The position numbers and the translations under genes are program-made. Of a stretch of DNA of 64,000 nucleotides, positions 11,632 through 20,733 are shown one piece after another. The stretch comes from Stomorhina lunata (taxonomy: Eukaryota; Arthropoda; Insecta; Diptera; Rhiniidae). The DNA lies in the NCBI GenBank assembly GCA_933228675.1, contig OW121741.1:58492651-58556650 (forward strand), written 5' to 3'. Under the pieces are notes generated by a model that saw only the letters and a program-made list of their open reading frames with translations, was not told the DNA's origin and did not search any database. Position 1 is the stretch's first letter. Each line of letters begins with the position of its first letter.

Positions 11632-13240
11632 TACCTCTTGCCGATTCTATTTTTTTGAAGGATTCCAAATCCACGGAAAATTTGAAATCCTTCCCCTTAC
11701 CCTCCTTACAACTTGTGGAAGATATGACCTTCCACTCCGTTGTAAGGAAATCATTCTGTTTCTGCAAAGCAGACAGTATGGTTTCCGTGGACCTAACAGG
11801 GTTAGGGAACCATACCGACAGAACACTTCTTAAGGGTAACCTGGAGGCTTCTACCACATCGAGTTTGGCAGACGGACAGAGGTCGCTGCAGCCGCCAACC
11901 ACAGTTTTTAGGAATTCGTACGATTTCCTATTACTGCAGTTGACAATCTTCACTCCCCTCCGCCATTCCGCACCCTCGAAGGATATGGCCTCCTTGGAAC
12001 CCTCAAAAAGACCAATGTCATCAATGATCCGAGCTTCAATCAGCTCCCATAGACCACTCTTGATCCTGCTGTAGGGATCGTTGTGATCAATGACAGCTGC
12101 TTGAAGTGTATCAAGGCTCACTGACTTCTTGACCTTTTTGCTAGTAGAGGGTTGCTCATCACTAGACCTAGCCCTCTTGGCGCTAACCTTTCGGTTACTT
12201 GCCTGGGGATCTAGGGATTTTCCGCCCTCTATCACCTTGCCCGCTTTCACAGCCCCAGTAACGGTTTTGTCGGCGGCAGGCTTGTTCGGTTCCGCCTTGC
12301 GAGATTTGGCTGTTTCCGCCACAGTCACCACGGGGGTGGCTGTGGGTTCAACGGCGATCCCTCGCATGGCGCAAGCAGAGGAGATACCAAGAAGCTCCAG
12401 GGTAAGGCCGTAAGTTTTTTCAAACTTAATGACACTCTGCCTGTGCCTCTTAATCATCTTCCTCTCCTTAGGCTTGAGCAGCGTAGGATCTCTATTGGCC
12501 ATCCTTTTGAGATAGGCCAAAGAGTTCTTTGTGCCACTTTTCGCCTTATCAAATTTCGTTCGACAGGTTGACTGTGGCGGAGAAACCTCCACAGCATCCT
12601 GTCGAGCGAGCTGTCTTTTCGAGGAAAGTGGGCCTTCCAGAGGTGGATCCTCCTGAGCCACCAGCTCCTCCGAACTAGCAGACGCTGATGTGGATCCCGC
12701 CAGTTCCTGAGCGGAAGTCGAGACCTTATCGGTAACGACTACCATATCAGGATTCGACGGTACCACATCCGCTACTATCTTGGTTCCGGCGGATATGATG
12801 GGTTCAGTCTGATCCAACTGCTCTTCCTTTCCTACCCCAAGTGCACCACTCCGGTTCCCTTCCTCCTCTGAATCAAGAGGCGTCGGAACTGATTTGGATG
12901 GACTCTGGCTGGTCGAGGCCTTTACAGCCTCTTCCTCCAGGGAACCACCCAAAATCTTCTCCGGGTCCTGTTCAGATTCAGCTGAGCTAGAAACCGATCG
13001 ATTCCTTGAGGTAGCCCCCTCCACCTTTTCCCGAGTTAATGAAGGAGATCCCGCTTGAGTTAGTTTTGAAGCTGAGATCACTGTGATCTCACCTTCCGAG
13101 TCAGACTCAAGCGTGATGTCCGCCAGTGACTGAGTGGCTCCGGTGGAGAGGGAGGAATCCAGTAGGACCTCTGTCGCTCCCACTATTTCCTCTAGGTCCG
13201 TCAGTAATTGTCTCTCCTGACGGAAAATGTCCGAGTCCAT
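11534..13240 (-). CDS. LOA ORF1 (gag-like RNA-binding protein)
   Basis: An uninterrupted 568-residue frame begins at the first ATG (MDSDIFRQERQLL). The frame stays open upstream for about 35 codons but has no ATG there. The N-terminal half is acidic and low in complexity (Ser, Glu, Thr). A basic segment NRDPTLLKPKERKMIKRHRQ lies near residues 250-270. The C-terminal third (about 390-550) resembles the DUF4780 domain common in fly non-LTR ORF1 proteins, with DPYSRIKSGLWELIEARI and VISSTSCKEGKGKDFKFSVD. The product presumably coats the element RNA. It remains intact although ORF2 is dead. Family assignment comes from motif recognition only. Confidence 0.75.
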   Translation of the reverse strand: MDSDIFRQERQLLTDLEEIVGATEVLLDSSLSTGATQSLADITLESDSEGEITVISASKLTQAGSPSLTREKVEGATSRNRSVSSSAESEQDPEKILGGSLEEEAVKASTSQSPSKSVPTPLDSEEEGNRSGALGVGKEEQLDQTEPIISAGTKIVADVVPSNPDMVVVTDKVSTSAQELAGSTSASASSEELVAQEDPPLEGPLSSKRQLARQDAVEVSPPQSTCRTKFDKAKSGTKNSLAYLKRMANRDPTLLKPKERKMIKRHRQSVIKFEKTYGLTLELLGISSACAMRGIAVEPTATPVVTVAETAKSRKAEPNKPAADKTVTGAVKAGKVIEGGKSLDPQASNRKVSAKRARSSDEQPSTSKKVKKSVSLDTLQAAVIDHNDPYSRIKSGLWELIEARIIDDIGLFEGSKEAISFEGAEWRRGVKIVNCSNRKSYEFLKTVVGGCSDLCPSAKLDVVEASRLPLRSVLSVWFPNPVRSTETILSALQKQNDFLTTEWKVISSTSCKEGKGKDFKFSVDLESFKKIESARGIVKFGIGAVKFRYSKQGGTKEAAGGAVESTPL

Positions 13241-13894
13241 GTCACTTAAAGTCAGTGCGTCAATATCGTCTTTCCCTACTGTGTCCCGTATAACCCTGAA
13301 GCTATCCTCCAGGGAGGTCTCGTTCTTGTCCGTGTCGTTTTGTTTTTTTATTTATTTTTTTTTTTTGGGGTTTTTTTGTTTTGTATGTTATATGTAGAAA
13401 TTTTGAATCCCACGAGTACGGGGAAAGAAGGTCGCCTACGTCATAGCCCCCAATAACGCAAGAGCAACTGTATACTGCAGGAGGCGTCAAGGTATCCTAC
13501 AGTGCACCGTTGAAACACAGTCTCCTAGGGGGCTGACTTCGCAATTCGAATCGAAAGAAACTAAACACAAAACCTACCCGCTTAGGGCGAATAGGTTCGA
13601 ATGCAGTTACATTCGAATCGAACTGCGCAGTAACCCCCTTGGTAACCCCCGACTGCGAACCGAAAAGCCCATAGGCACGGTCAAAGAACGCAATAACACC
13701 GGGGCTTGGGGGGGGTAGTTTAGAGTAGAACCCACTACTACCTGTTTGGTTCGCGAGGGATACATCCCTTACCGCTCACACGTGATTGGGGAAGCAGTCA
13801 CTCAAGCGGTGACTGATTCCACACTCACGTATGAGAGGCATTCCCCTATCCACCACCTGGGGACGCGCCCTCTAGGGATTAGGTTCCCCCGAGG
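13241..13894 (-). other. LOA 5' leader
   Basis: A 654-bp region upstream of ORF1 on the minus strand, more GC-rich than its surroundings and rich in short inverted repeats (for example CAGTCAC/GTGACTG near 13796-13822 and TTCGAATGCAGTTACATTCGAA at 13590-13611). Leaders of such elements often hold an internal promoter. I see no recognisable core promoter motif to confirm that. Confidence 0.5.
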
Positions 13895-13907
13895 GGAAGA
13901 ACATGTT

Positions 13908-14454
13908 GCTCTTGTACTAATTAATTAATGTAAGAGTCATCAGAAGTTAAGACTTGCACAGATTGGAAGAACAATACATCCCAAATATTATTAGTAAATA
14001 TTTAATATTATTAGTAAATATTTAATTACTTTTCCGAAAATTCAATGGTAGGTTAGCAACCAATGTAAACTTGGTATTTATCCATTCAAAATCTATATAT
14101 CTCAAGTAGCTATCTAAAACTAAGTGCGTATAACCTATATTCCTAAGGTTTGTATAGATTGACAAAACAATCATTGCCAAAGCTTTGATCCAAATCGGTT
14201 CGATAACTTCAGAGTTTTACGTAACTAATCAAGAACTTCTTCTAAATATATTTACGACACGTTCGAATTAAAGTACACATCGATAGCTGATATTTTTGTG
14301 TTTGAATATTTTTTATTTCATAATTTAATAATAATTTGAATAATTTAAATTTGAAATATTATGACTCCAAAGTTACTTTTGGACCACCATTGGTGAAGGG
14401 TATCCAAGATTCGGCAAAGTCGAATATACCACTCTTACTTGTTTAATTTTATTT
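13908..14454 (+). repeat. Dispersed non-coding repeat, copy B, right part with terminal repeat
   Basis: This resumes the repeat interrupted by the LOA element and ends at 14419-14454 with the 36-bp terminal inverted repeat also seen at both ends of the adjacent MITE-like copy. The final 400 bp (14051-14454) are nearly identical to 14519-14917. No gene is seen. Confidence 0.65.
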
Positions 14455-14484
14455 AAAATGAAACAAGTAAGAGTGGTATATTTT

Positions 14485-14917
14485 AAATAAAATTAAACAA
14501 GTAAGAGTGGTATATTCGACAACTAATGTAAACTTGGCATTTATCCATTCAAAATCTATATATCTCAAGTAGCTATCTAAAACTAAGTGCGTATAACCTA
14601 TATTCCTAAGGTTTGTATAGATTGACAAAACAATCATTGCCAAAGCTTTGATCCAAATCGGTCCGATAACTTCAGAGTTTTACGTAACTAATCAAGAACT
14701 TCTTCTAAATATATGGACGACACGTTCGAATTAAAGTACACATCGATAGCTGATGTTTTTGTGTTTGAATATTTTTTATTTCATAATTTAATAATAATTT
14801 GAATAATTTAAATTTGAAATATTATGACTCCAAAGTTACTTTTGGACCACCATTGGTGAATGGTATCCAAGATTCGGCAAAGTCGAGTATACCACTCTTA
14901 CTTGTTTAATTTTATTT
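14485..14917. mobile_element. MITE-like element with 36-bp terminal inverted repeats
   Basis: The 433-bp element has terminal inverted repeats at 14485-14520 and 14882-14917 that differ at one position; both contain AAACAAGTAAGAGTGGTATA. It has no coding capacity. Its interior nearly duplicates the right part of copy B. A further partial end at 14461-14480 sits between the two copies, so the local arrangement is a tandem one with a palindromic junction. The superfamily is unknown, as no clear target duplication is visible. Confidence 0.65.
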
Positions 14918-16705
14918 TTCTAGTTGTATATTTTAAATCAACGATGAAACAATTTATTATATTTACTAAGTCTACTTTTACATTAAAATTGAGCAAACCT
15001 GACCGTACTATCAAATTTGCTAAAATTTTGAAAATTTGTATGAAATTTAAGGAAAATAACATGAAAACTGATGAAGAAAATGTTCGAGAATGCAGGTTCA
15101 AAAGAAATTTAAAGAAAAACTGATCAAGTAAACCTTATTCGTGTGAAATATAAAAAATGAGTTTTGAAACCGACCTGTTGGCTACTGGAATTCTCTCACA
15201 AAAACTTCCATAACTTAAAAATACACAATCGCGCAACAAAGCATTTTGGGATTTATTAGCTAAAATTATATATTTCAAGAACATAAAAGCATTTTTTCCT
15301 GCACTCATCCGCAAAGTTGTTAAAACTTAATATATATATTAAAATTACCACATATTTAGAGCAATTTATTATTTTTTTAATATTTCTGAAATATTTATCT
15401 ATACAAAAAACATTTTTTAAATGCTCATATACCTGAACTTGGCGGTTCCAGTATAAAACTTTTACCTTTAGAAGTCTTAATAAAATCTATAATCACTTGA
15501 AATATCAAAAATACAAAAATTATTGAATTTTGAATACACACTGTAAGTAAACTACCAAGAGCTTTTATTTTTGCAGTTAGTGATGTAGAATTTTATCTAC
15601 TTTCATATGGTACCAAATATGGTTGTGAAAGTTCAGCTTTTGAATTAATCGTCACTTTTGAAGGCTTTCGCCCCGAAGCTCAGTGGTTTACGGACGCTTT
15701 TTTTTAAATAATACTGTAACTTTTGAACGACTAGAGATATTTGAATGAAATTTTTCATGGTGATAGTCAAGGAGTACGAGTTGGATTTCAAAAGCAGTGG
15801 TCCATGAGGAGTCGGGAGAGTTATTGATGGACCTTCAAATTTGGTCACCTCGGGTGCTCGACTTTTTTAAAAATTCTCCAAAAATCCATTTATGGATGGA
15901 TTGAAAATAAATTTTAAACATAAGTTGTCCTTGAGAAGATCTAAAATACACTAACATGTGTAGGTTATCTCCATTGGGCTTCGAGATATTTGGGTAAAAA
16001 TTAATTTTTGGGATGCGTCTGGTGGACGCATCTGAGGACCAAAATTTTTTTAAGAATATTTGTTAAATTTGTAATAAAATTCTGAATAATTTTGTCAAAG
16101 TTGCAACTTAAAAAAAAATAGTTTTTTTTAGTTTTTCACTAATAAAAAATATTTTCTTAAGAAACATAAAAATATTTTTAAAGATTTTAAACGAAAACAT
16201 AATGAGAATGCGTATAAAACAAGTTTCTTGCTAATTGGACTATTGGTCCTCGCAAATGCCCTCTCCAAAAAATGCCAATTTGTAAAAAATATTTTGGTTT
16301 AAATAAATATTTCTCAAAAGGCAAAGCACCAGAATTATTTCCAAAAAAAAGCGTACGTAAACCACTGTGCAAAGTGCGGCTATAAAAAAAACTAGCAGTC
16401 AGATCGGAGTAATTCTTTTTGATTTGATTGTACCATTTAGTCTAAAATTTCAAAATATCACTGCATATTGCAAGAAGGGTGTGTTGACAATTTGACTTTT
16501 TCCGCGAAATCCTAAGTGTCGCCGTTTCAGCGACAACTCAATCAAATGTAGAAAAACAACCAAATTAATAGATTCGACCCATTGTTATGTTATTGTATAA
16601 CTGGGCGAAATTATTTTGGCCATATCTGAACTATATTATATTAAAAATGTTTGAAAAAATTTAAATTTTATTTTAATACTGAAAAATATTATTCATTTAT
16701 TTTAG
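14918..16705. other. Non-coding region upstream of the host exon (probable intron)
   Basis: No exon, RNA gene or intact element is recognised. A 25-bp stretch including GTGGTTTACG at 15690-15712 recurs inverted at 16343-16368 (CGTAAACCACTG), bracketing about 650 bp that could be an old inverted-repeat element. Since the following exon opens with a splice acceptor, this stretch is best read as the 3' part of a long intron. Confidence 0.45.
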
Positions 16706-16845
16706 CTGAACCTTTACCATTAATGGATTTGTGTAGACGAACAATACGACAAGAATTGGGACGTGCAAATTTGGATGAACGGGTTCAACAACTTCATCTT
16801 CCACTTTCGATGAAAACATATTTATTGTATAAAAATCGTAGATAA
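16706..16845 (+). CDS. gus: gustavus/SPSB-like protein, last exon (SOCS box)
   Basis: A pyrimidine-rich acceptor ending in TTTATTTTAG (to 16705) opens an exon that begins in phase with a split codon. It encodes EPLPLMDLCRRTIRQELG, then about 11 residues, then LPLSMKTYLLYKNRR and a TAA stop at 16843-16845. This is a SOCS box, the C-terminal module that binds Elongin B/C and Cullin 5. SPRY-SOCS proteins such as Drosophila Gustavus use it to act as ubiquitin-ligase adaptors, and in flies Gustavus binds Vasa in the germ line. The SPRY exons lie outside the window or beyond the left-hand transposons. This is the only host coding sequence found. The gene name rests on recall of the family. Confidence 0.75.
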
Positions 16846-18184
16846 TACTTTCATTATAAACTATTAATTTTAAATTTAGTTGTAAGATTTTTATGTTTAG
16901 CATTTTTTATTATATTAAATAGTATTAAGTTTAAAAATACTCCTTTTAGAATATGTTGGTGTAATATAGAAATACAAATATTAGCTTTAAGTTTATACGG
17001 GCTTATTTTTGTAAATTGACATTGTACACATGGATATATCGTTCAACATAAAAATAATATTTCATTAATCTCATTTTTTTTTTCATTTAAGATTCAGTAA
17101 GAAATAAATTTAACAGAAACCTCAAATAAAAGTACATACAGTTTGTCAATCAATTCTTTTCAAAGTAAAAATATGTATATTGAAATATTTAATTCATTTT
17201 AATCCCAGTGCTAAAAATATGTTTTTACCTCTTTTATTCTTTAACATATGGATTATTTTAGGTGTTCTTATTATTCAAGGAAAGATTAAATTTAAAAAAA
17301 CTAACCTTACAAAGAGGATCGCAATAAAAATTACATCCATTTAATTGTTTTCAAATGATTATTCTGAAAGTGTTGTATTTGCGCTTTTTATTTTATATAT
17401 TTGAACCATTCATAATAATAAAGCCTATGGGCTAAAAGAAATAATAAAAAAAAATAATAATACATTAATTTCATTTACAATGTAAATATATGAGTATGTA
17501 CTAGAGAAGCGCAATGAGTATCCGAAAATTTAATAGAGTTGAATCATGATTCATAATTTCTTGTATTCATACTCATATCCATTTATTTATATTCAGAAGC
17601 ACATACGACGTTTTTGATTCTGACTCTGCTCTACTTCATATATAAAGCCTATGCAAAACAAGTATAAATAACTCTCCAACATAAATACATCCTAAAGACG
17701 ATTGTATTTGAAACTTGTATACAAAATGGAAACCGAAATACTAATTTCGTCGTTTTGTATATACAGGCATACGATTATATATACAAACAATTGTTAATAA
17801 CAAAGAGAGAAGAGAATTGTTTTTTTTTACTCTCTGGTTTATATTTCAATTTGAATATTTTGGTTTCTTCTTGTCTGGATGATCCATAGTACTCTAAAGG
17901 CCCGTTTTTATAAATAGTCTAATTTTTGAAGCAAACGCTTGGTGGCAGGCGATTTCGCAAGAAAATGAGTTCATATGAAATATTCGTCTAGCTTACGTTA
18001 TGTTAAGTGAGTTTTTTCTCTTTTCAATTTTACTTATTGCCACCGTATTAAAATATCAAGTATTGTTTTCTTTCTCGATATATTTTTTACCAAAAAGTGG
18101 TAACCCTTGACAAAACAAAAGTTGAGTGTTTTCTTTCGATTCATTGTTTATTGATATTTGATTCAGTTGCCGTTCAAGCAGCGA
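16846..18184 (+). other. Probable gus 3' UTR and downstream flank
   Basis: No coding region. Candidate polyadenylation signals AATAAA lie at 17103-17108, 17125-17130 and 17417-17422, any of which could end the gus transcript. The BEL element is inserted at 18184, and the flank resumes at 26600. Confidence 0.5.
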
Positions 18185-18472
18185 TGTTTAAGTTAAGATT
18201 TCTTTAAGTGTATGTACAACTCCTGGTCTACTTCGTTAAAGTTTATTAGCTCCCTAATTTACACCCTTGGGTGGGAAATTTCTAAACTCTAACGAGTAAC
18301 AGGATCAATTAGTTAATTAGTGTTGTGCTGCCATTTTTCTTTTTATATTAAAAATTCTTGGAATTTTGTACGTGACAGACACAAATTATCAAAGGTAAAA
18401 CTTTATTACATAAAAATTATATATTTTTATTAAAACTTAAAAATTATTGTTTTATTTATTTTCACACGAACA
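18185..18472 (+). repeat. 5' LTR of the BEL element
   Basis: 288 bp, TG...CA. Compared with the 3' LTR, only two substitutions are seen (TTATTACATAAA versus TTATTAAATAAA, and AAAAATTATTG versus AAAATTTATTG). No other differences were noticed on base-by-base reading. Confidence 0.95.
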
Positions 18473-18475
18473 TTT

Positions 18476-18493
18476 TGGTCCTTCGAGCCGGAT
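18476..18493 (+). promoter_or_regulatory. Primer binding site, tRNA-Tyr
   Basis: TGGTCCTTCGAGCCGGAT starts three bases after the LTR. Its reverse complement ends in CCGGCTCGAAGGACCA, the 3' end expected of eukaryotic tRNA-Tyr (whose gene begins CCTTCGATAGCTC) plus CCA. Minus-strand DNA synthesis would start here. Confidence 0.85.
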
Positions 18494-19368
18494 TTTGGAG
18501 ATCAAAGAATTTGGAGCTCATTGGAAAAGGTTTTTAATAATCTTTTTTATTTTCGACAGATTGCCATCTTTTCACCAGTCGACAAACTACAGTCCACCAC
18601 CATTTTAATTTTTTATTTTGGAAATAAATACATATTTATAAAGGTGCGTAATTTGAATTTAAAAAAGTGAAGCTTCAAGTGTGATATAAATAAATATTGA
18701 ACAAGTGAATAAAGTGTTTGTTTTCATTTGCATTCGCTTTATGTGTATATACATACATACATACATATTTTTTGTATATACATACGTTCTTAATTATTGT
18801 GATTGGTCGTGTTTGAACCCGTTTTTACATTACTTATATAGTGTAGTATCGCCCTTAATTACTAAAACGGAGCCGGCTCTTAAAAGACGGACATAAATAA
18901 AAAATTTTATAAAAATAAATATAGAATTTAAATAATTTGTTTAATTTCACGGTTTTTTATTTGATAATTTGTTATTAAATAAATAAAATTATAATTCAAA
19001 AAATTCTGTGAGTGCTTTCGTAAAAACAAGGGTGAAATAAAATAAAGTAAAAAATATTGTTGGAAATTTTTGTTTTTCTTTGCTCCTTTTTTTTTATTAG
19101 TAATATACACCCTACGGTCGGTCTGTTTGACTTGAATATCGTTTGTGACAAGTAAATTCAAGTAAATTTTTAAATTTATTAAATAAATTAAATTTTCTTT
19201 AAACAAATATTTATAATTTGTAAAAATTTTTAATTTTTAAAATTTTTTGGGAATTTTTATTATATAGGTTTCATATATAAACAAATTTAATATTTTTTGA
19301 ATTAGTTCGCGATCAATAGAGCTTGTTAAAATATTTTGGGAAATTATTTTGAAATAAATTAAAGAAAA
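18494..19368 (+). other. BEL untranslated leader
   Basis: 875 bp between the primer site and the gag ATG, AT-rich, with an (ACAT)n-type run near 18750-18780. No conserved coding region is seen. RNA packaging signals would be expected here but cannot be recognised by eye. Confidence 0.5.
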
Positions 19369-20733
19369 ATGCCTTCCACACCCTTTGAAAATTTTATTCG
19401 TACTTCGGATTCTTTAATCCAATTTAATGACTTCGTCAATAATTTAAAAAAAGAAGACCAAAGCATTTATATGCTTCAAGGTCATTTCAACCATTTAAAC
19501 CATTTATGGGAAAAAGTTTTAAGAACAAATGACGAATGTATGGAATTTTTAAATAGTGCGGAAAATCCAAATAAGAGGGATATTGGGGCTGCAATAAAAA
19601 AGTATAATTCGGCTTATACTTCACAAATTGAGTGTTTTGCGAACTTGCAAAGCCATATAGAAAAACTTAAAGAAGTTAAAAAGCTAAGTGATTCTCCGGC
19701 ATCTTCAGTAACCGTCCACAACACAGGCCATAATTTAGTGTTGCCACCTTGCGATGTGGACACTTTTGAGGGTAATTACTTATCCTGGCCTGGGTTTAGA
19801 GATTTATTTACTGCACTTTATGTAAATAGTTCACGGTTAACCAACATTGAAAGGCTTTGTCACCTTTTGAGGAAAACCAATGGGGAAGCCAAAGAAATCG
19901 TAGAAAAATTTCCGCTTTCCGATGAAAGTTTTGATTTGGCTTGGAAAAGTCTTCGGAAGACTTATGAAAACCCTCGAATGTTGGTTAACAATCAGCTCAA
20001 ATCACTGTTTAAGCTTCCAGTACTTGATAAAGAAACTGGTATAGGGCTCAAAAATTTGCAAAGAGGAATAAATACTTGCCTTTCTGCATTATCAATTTAT
20101 AAAGTGCAGACCGAATACTGGGATCCAATTATAGTCTTTATGTGCGTTCAACGTCTTCCAGACTCTACAGTTACCTTATGGGAGCAGAGCATAAAAGACA
20201 AGTTCGTCTTATCTGCCTGGAAAGACATGGATGCATTTTTGACAGAAAGGATCCAAACTTTAGAATGTCTTCGTGATGTTAGGGAACCACTTAATCAGAA
20301 AAAAGCTACTAGTCAAAAAGTGAATGCGCACTACGCGACTTCGTCTTCCAACAATAATAATTGTGTAATGTGTAAAAACCAAAACCATTTTCTACGGGAT
20401 TGCAAACGCTTCAAAAACCTTTCAGTCGCTGATCGTTTTTCAACGGTAAAAAAGTTTCACTGTTGTGTCAATTGTTTGTCACGTACACATGAAGCAAAAA
20501 GTTGCAATAGTCAACATAGTTGTGCTACATGTGGAAAGAGGCATCATACTATGTTGCATAGAAATTTGCCTGCATCAGAAAATTCTTCTAATGCCTCGAG
20601 TGCTACCACTCAAAATAACATAGCTCAAAATAATACAAATCAAAATCTTCAGAATCAAACTGCAAATCCTAATGTTAGAGCCTTTGTTCCTGGATTGCCT
20701 AGTACTTCTACAGGTATACATCGACTTCGATAA
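19369..20733 (+). CDS. BEL gag polyprotein
   Basis: 454 residues from the ATG at 19369. The region around residues 128-240 (TFEGNYLSWPGFRDLFTAL, ANLQSH upstream) matches the DUF1759 gag domain of BEL/Pao elements. Three Cys/His knuckles follow near 325-395: CVMCKNQNHFLRDC and CCVNCLSRTHEAKSC, both CX2CX4HX4C, and CATCGKRHHTMLH. The C-terminal tail is rich in Asn and Gln. Gag forms the cytoplasmic particle and binds the element RNA. The frame is intact and ends at TAA 20731-20733. The pol frame overlaps its last 31 bases in the -1 frame. Confidence 0.9.
   Translation: MPSTPFENFIRTSDSLIQFNDFVNNLKKEDQSIYMLQGHFNHLNHLWEKVLRTNDECMEFLNSAENPNKRDIGAAIKKYNSAYTSQIECFANLQSHIEKLKEVKKLSDSPASSVTVHNTGHNLVLPPCDVDTFEGNYLSWPGFRDLFTALYVNSSRLTNIERLCHLLRKTNGEAKEIVEKFPLSDESFDLAWKSLRKTYENPRMLVNNQLKSLFKLPVLDKETGIGLKNLQRGINTCLSALSIYKVQTEYWDPIIVFMCVQRLPDSTVTLWEQSIKDKFVLSAWKDMDAFLTERIQTLECLRDVREPLNQKKATSQKVNAHYATSSSNNNNCVMCKNQNHFLRDCKRFKNLSVADRFSTVKKFHCCVNCLSRTHEAKSCNSQHSCATCGKRHHTMLHRNLPASENSSNASSATTQNNIAQNNTNQNLQNQTANPNVRAFVPGLPSTSTGIHRLR

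Larger units (their letters stand above)
7781..13894 (-). mobile_element. LOA-clade non-LTR retrotransposon, near full length
   Basis: The 6114-bp element on the minus strand is flanked by a 13-bp direct repeat, GGAAGAACATGTT, at 7768-7780 and 13895-13907. It has a 5' leader, an intact ORF1, and an ORF2 with endonuclease, RT, RNase H and a Cys/His-rich tail. The 3' end is not poly(A) but three copies of a TAACC pentamer (TTAGG on the + strand at 7779-7793). The ORF2 damage makes it inactive. It is inserted in copy B of the dispersed repeat. Confidence 0.85.

Noticed and set aside
11426..12413. Plus-strand ORFs of 94 to 187 codons opposite LOA ORF1
   Set aside because: They are antisense to an intact gag-like frame and have no recognisable motif.
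14860..15123. 87-codon ORF before the gus exon
   Set aside because: The start is within the MITE and the rest is Lys/Asn/Phe-rich AT sequence on both strands; no splice context or family.
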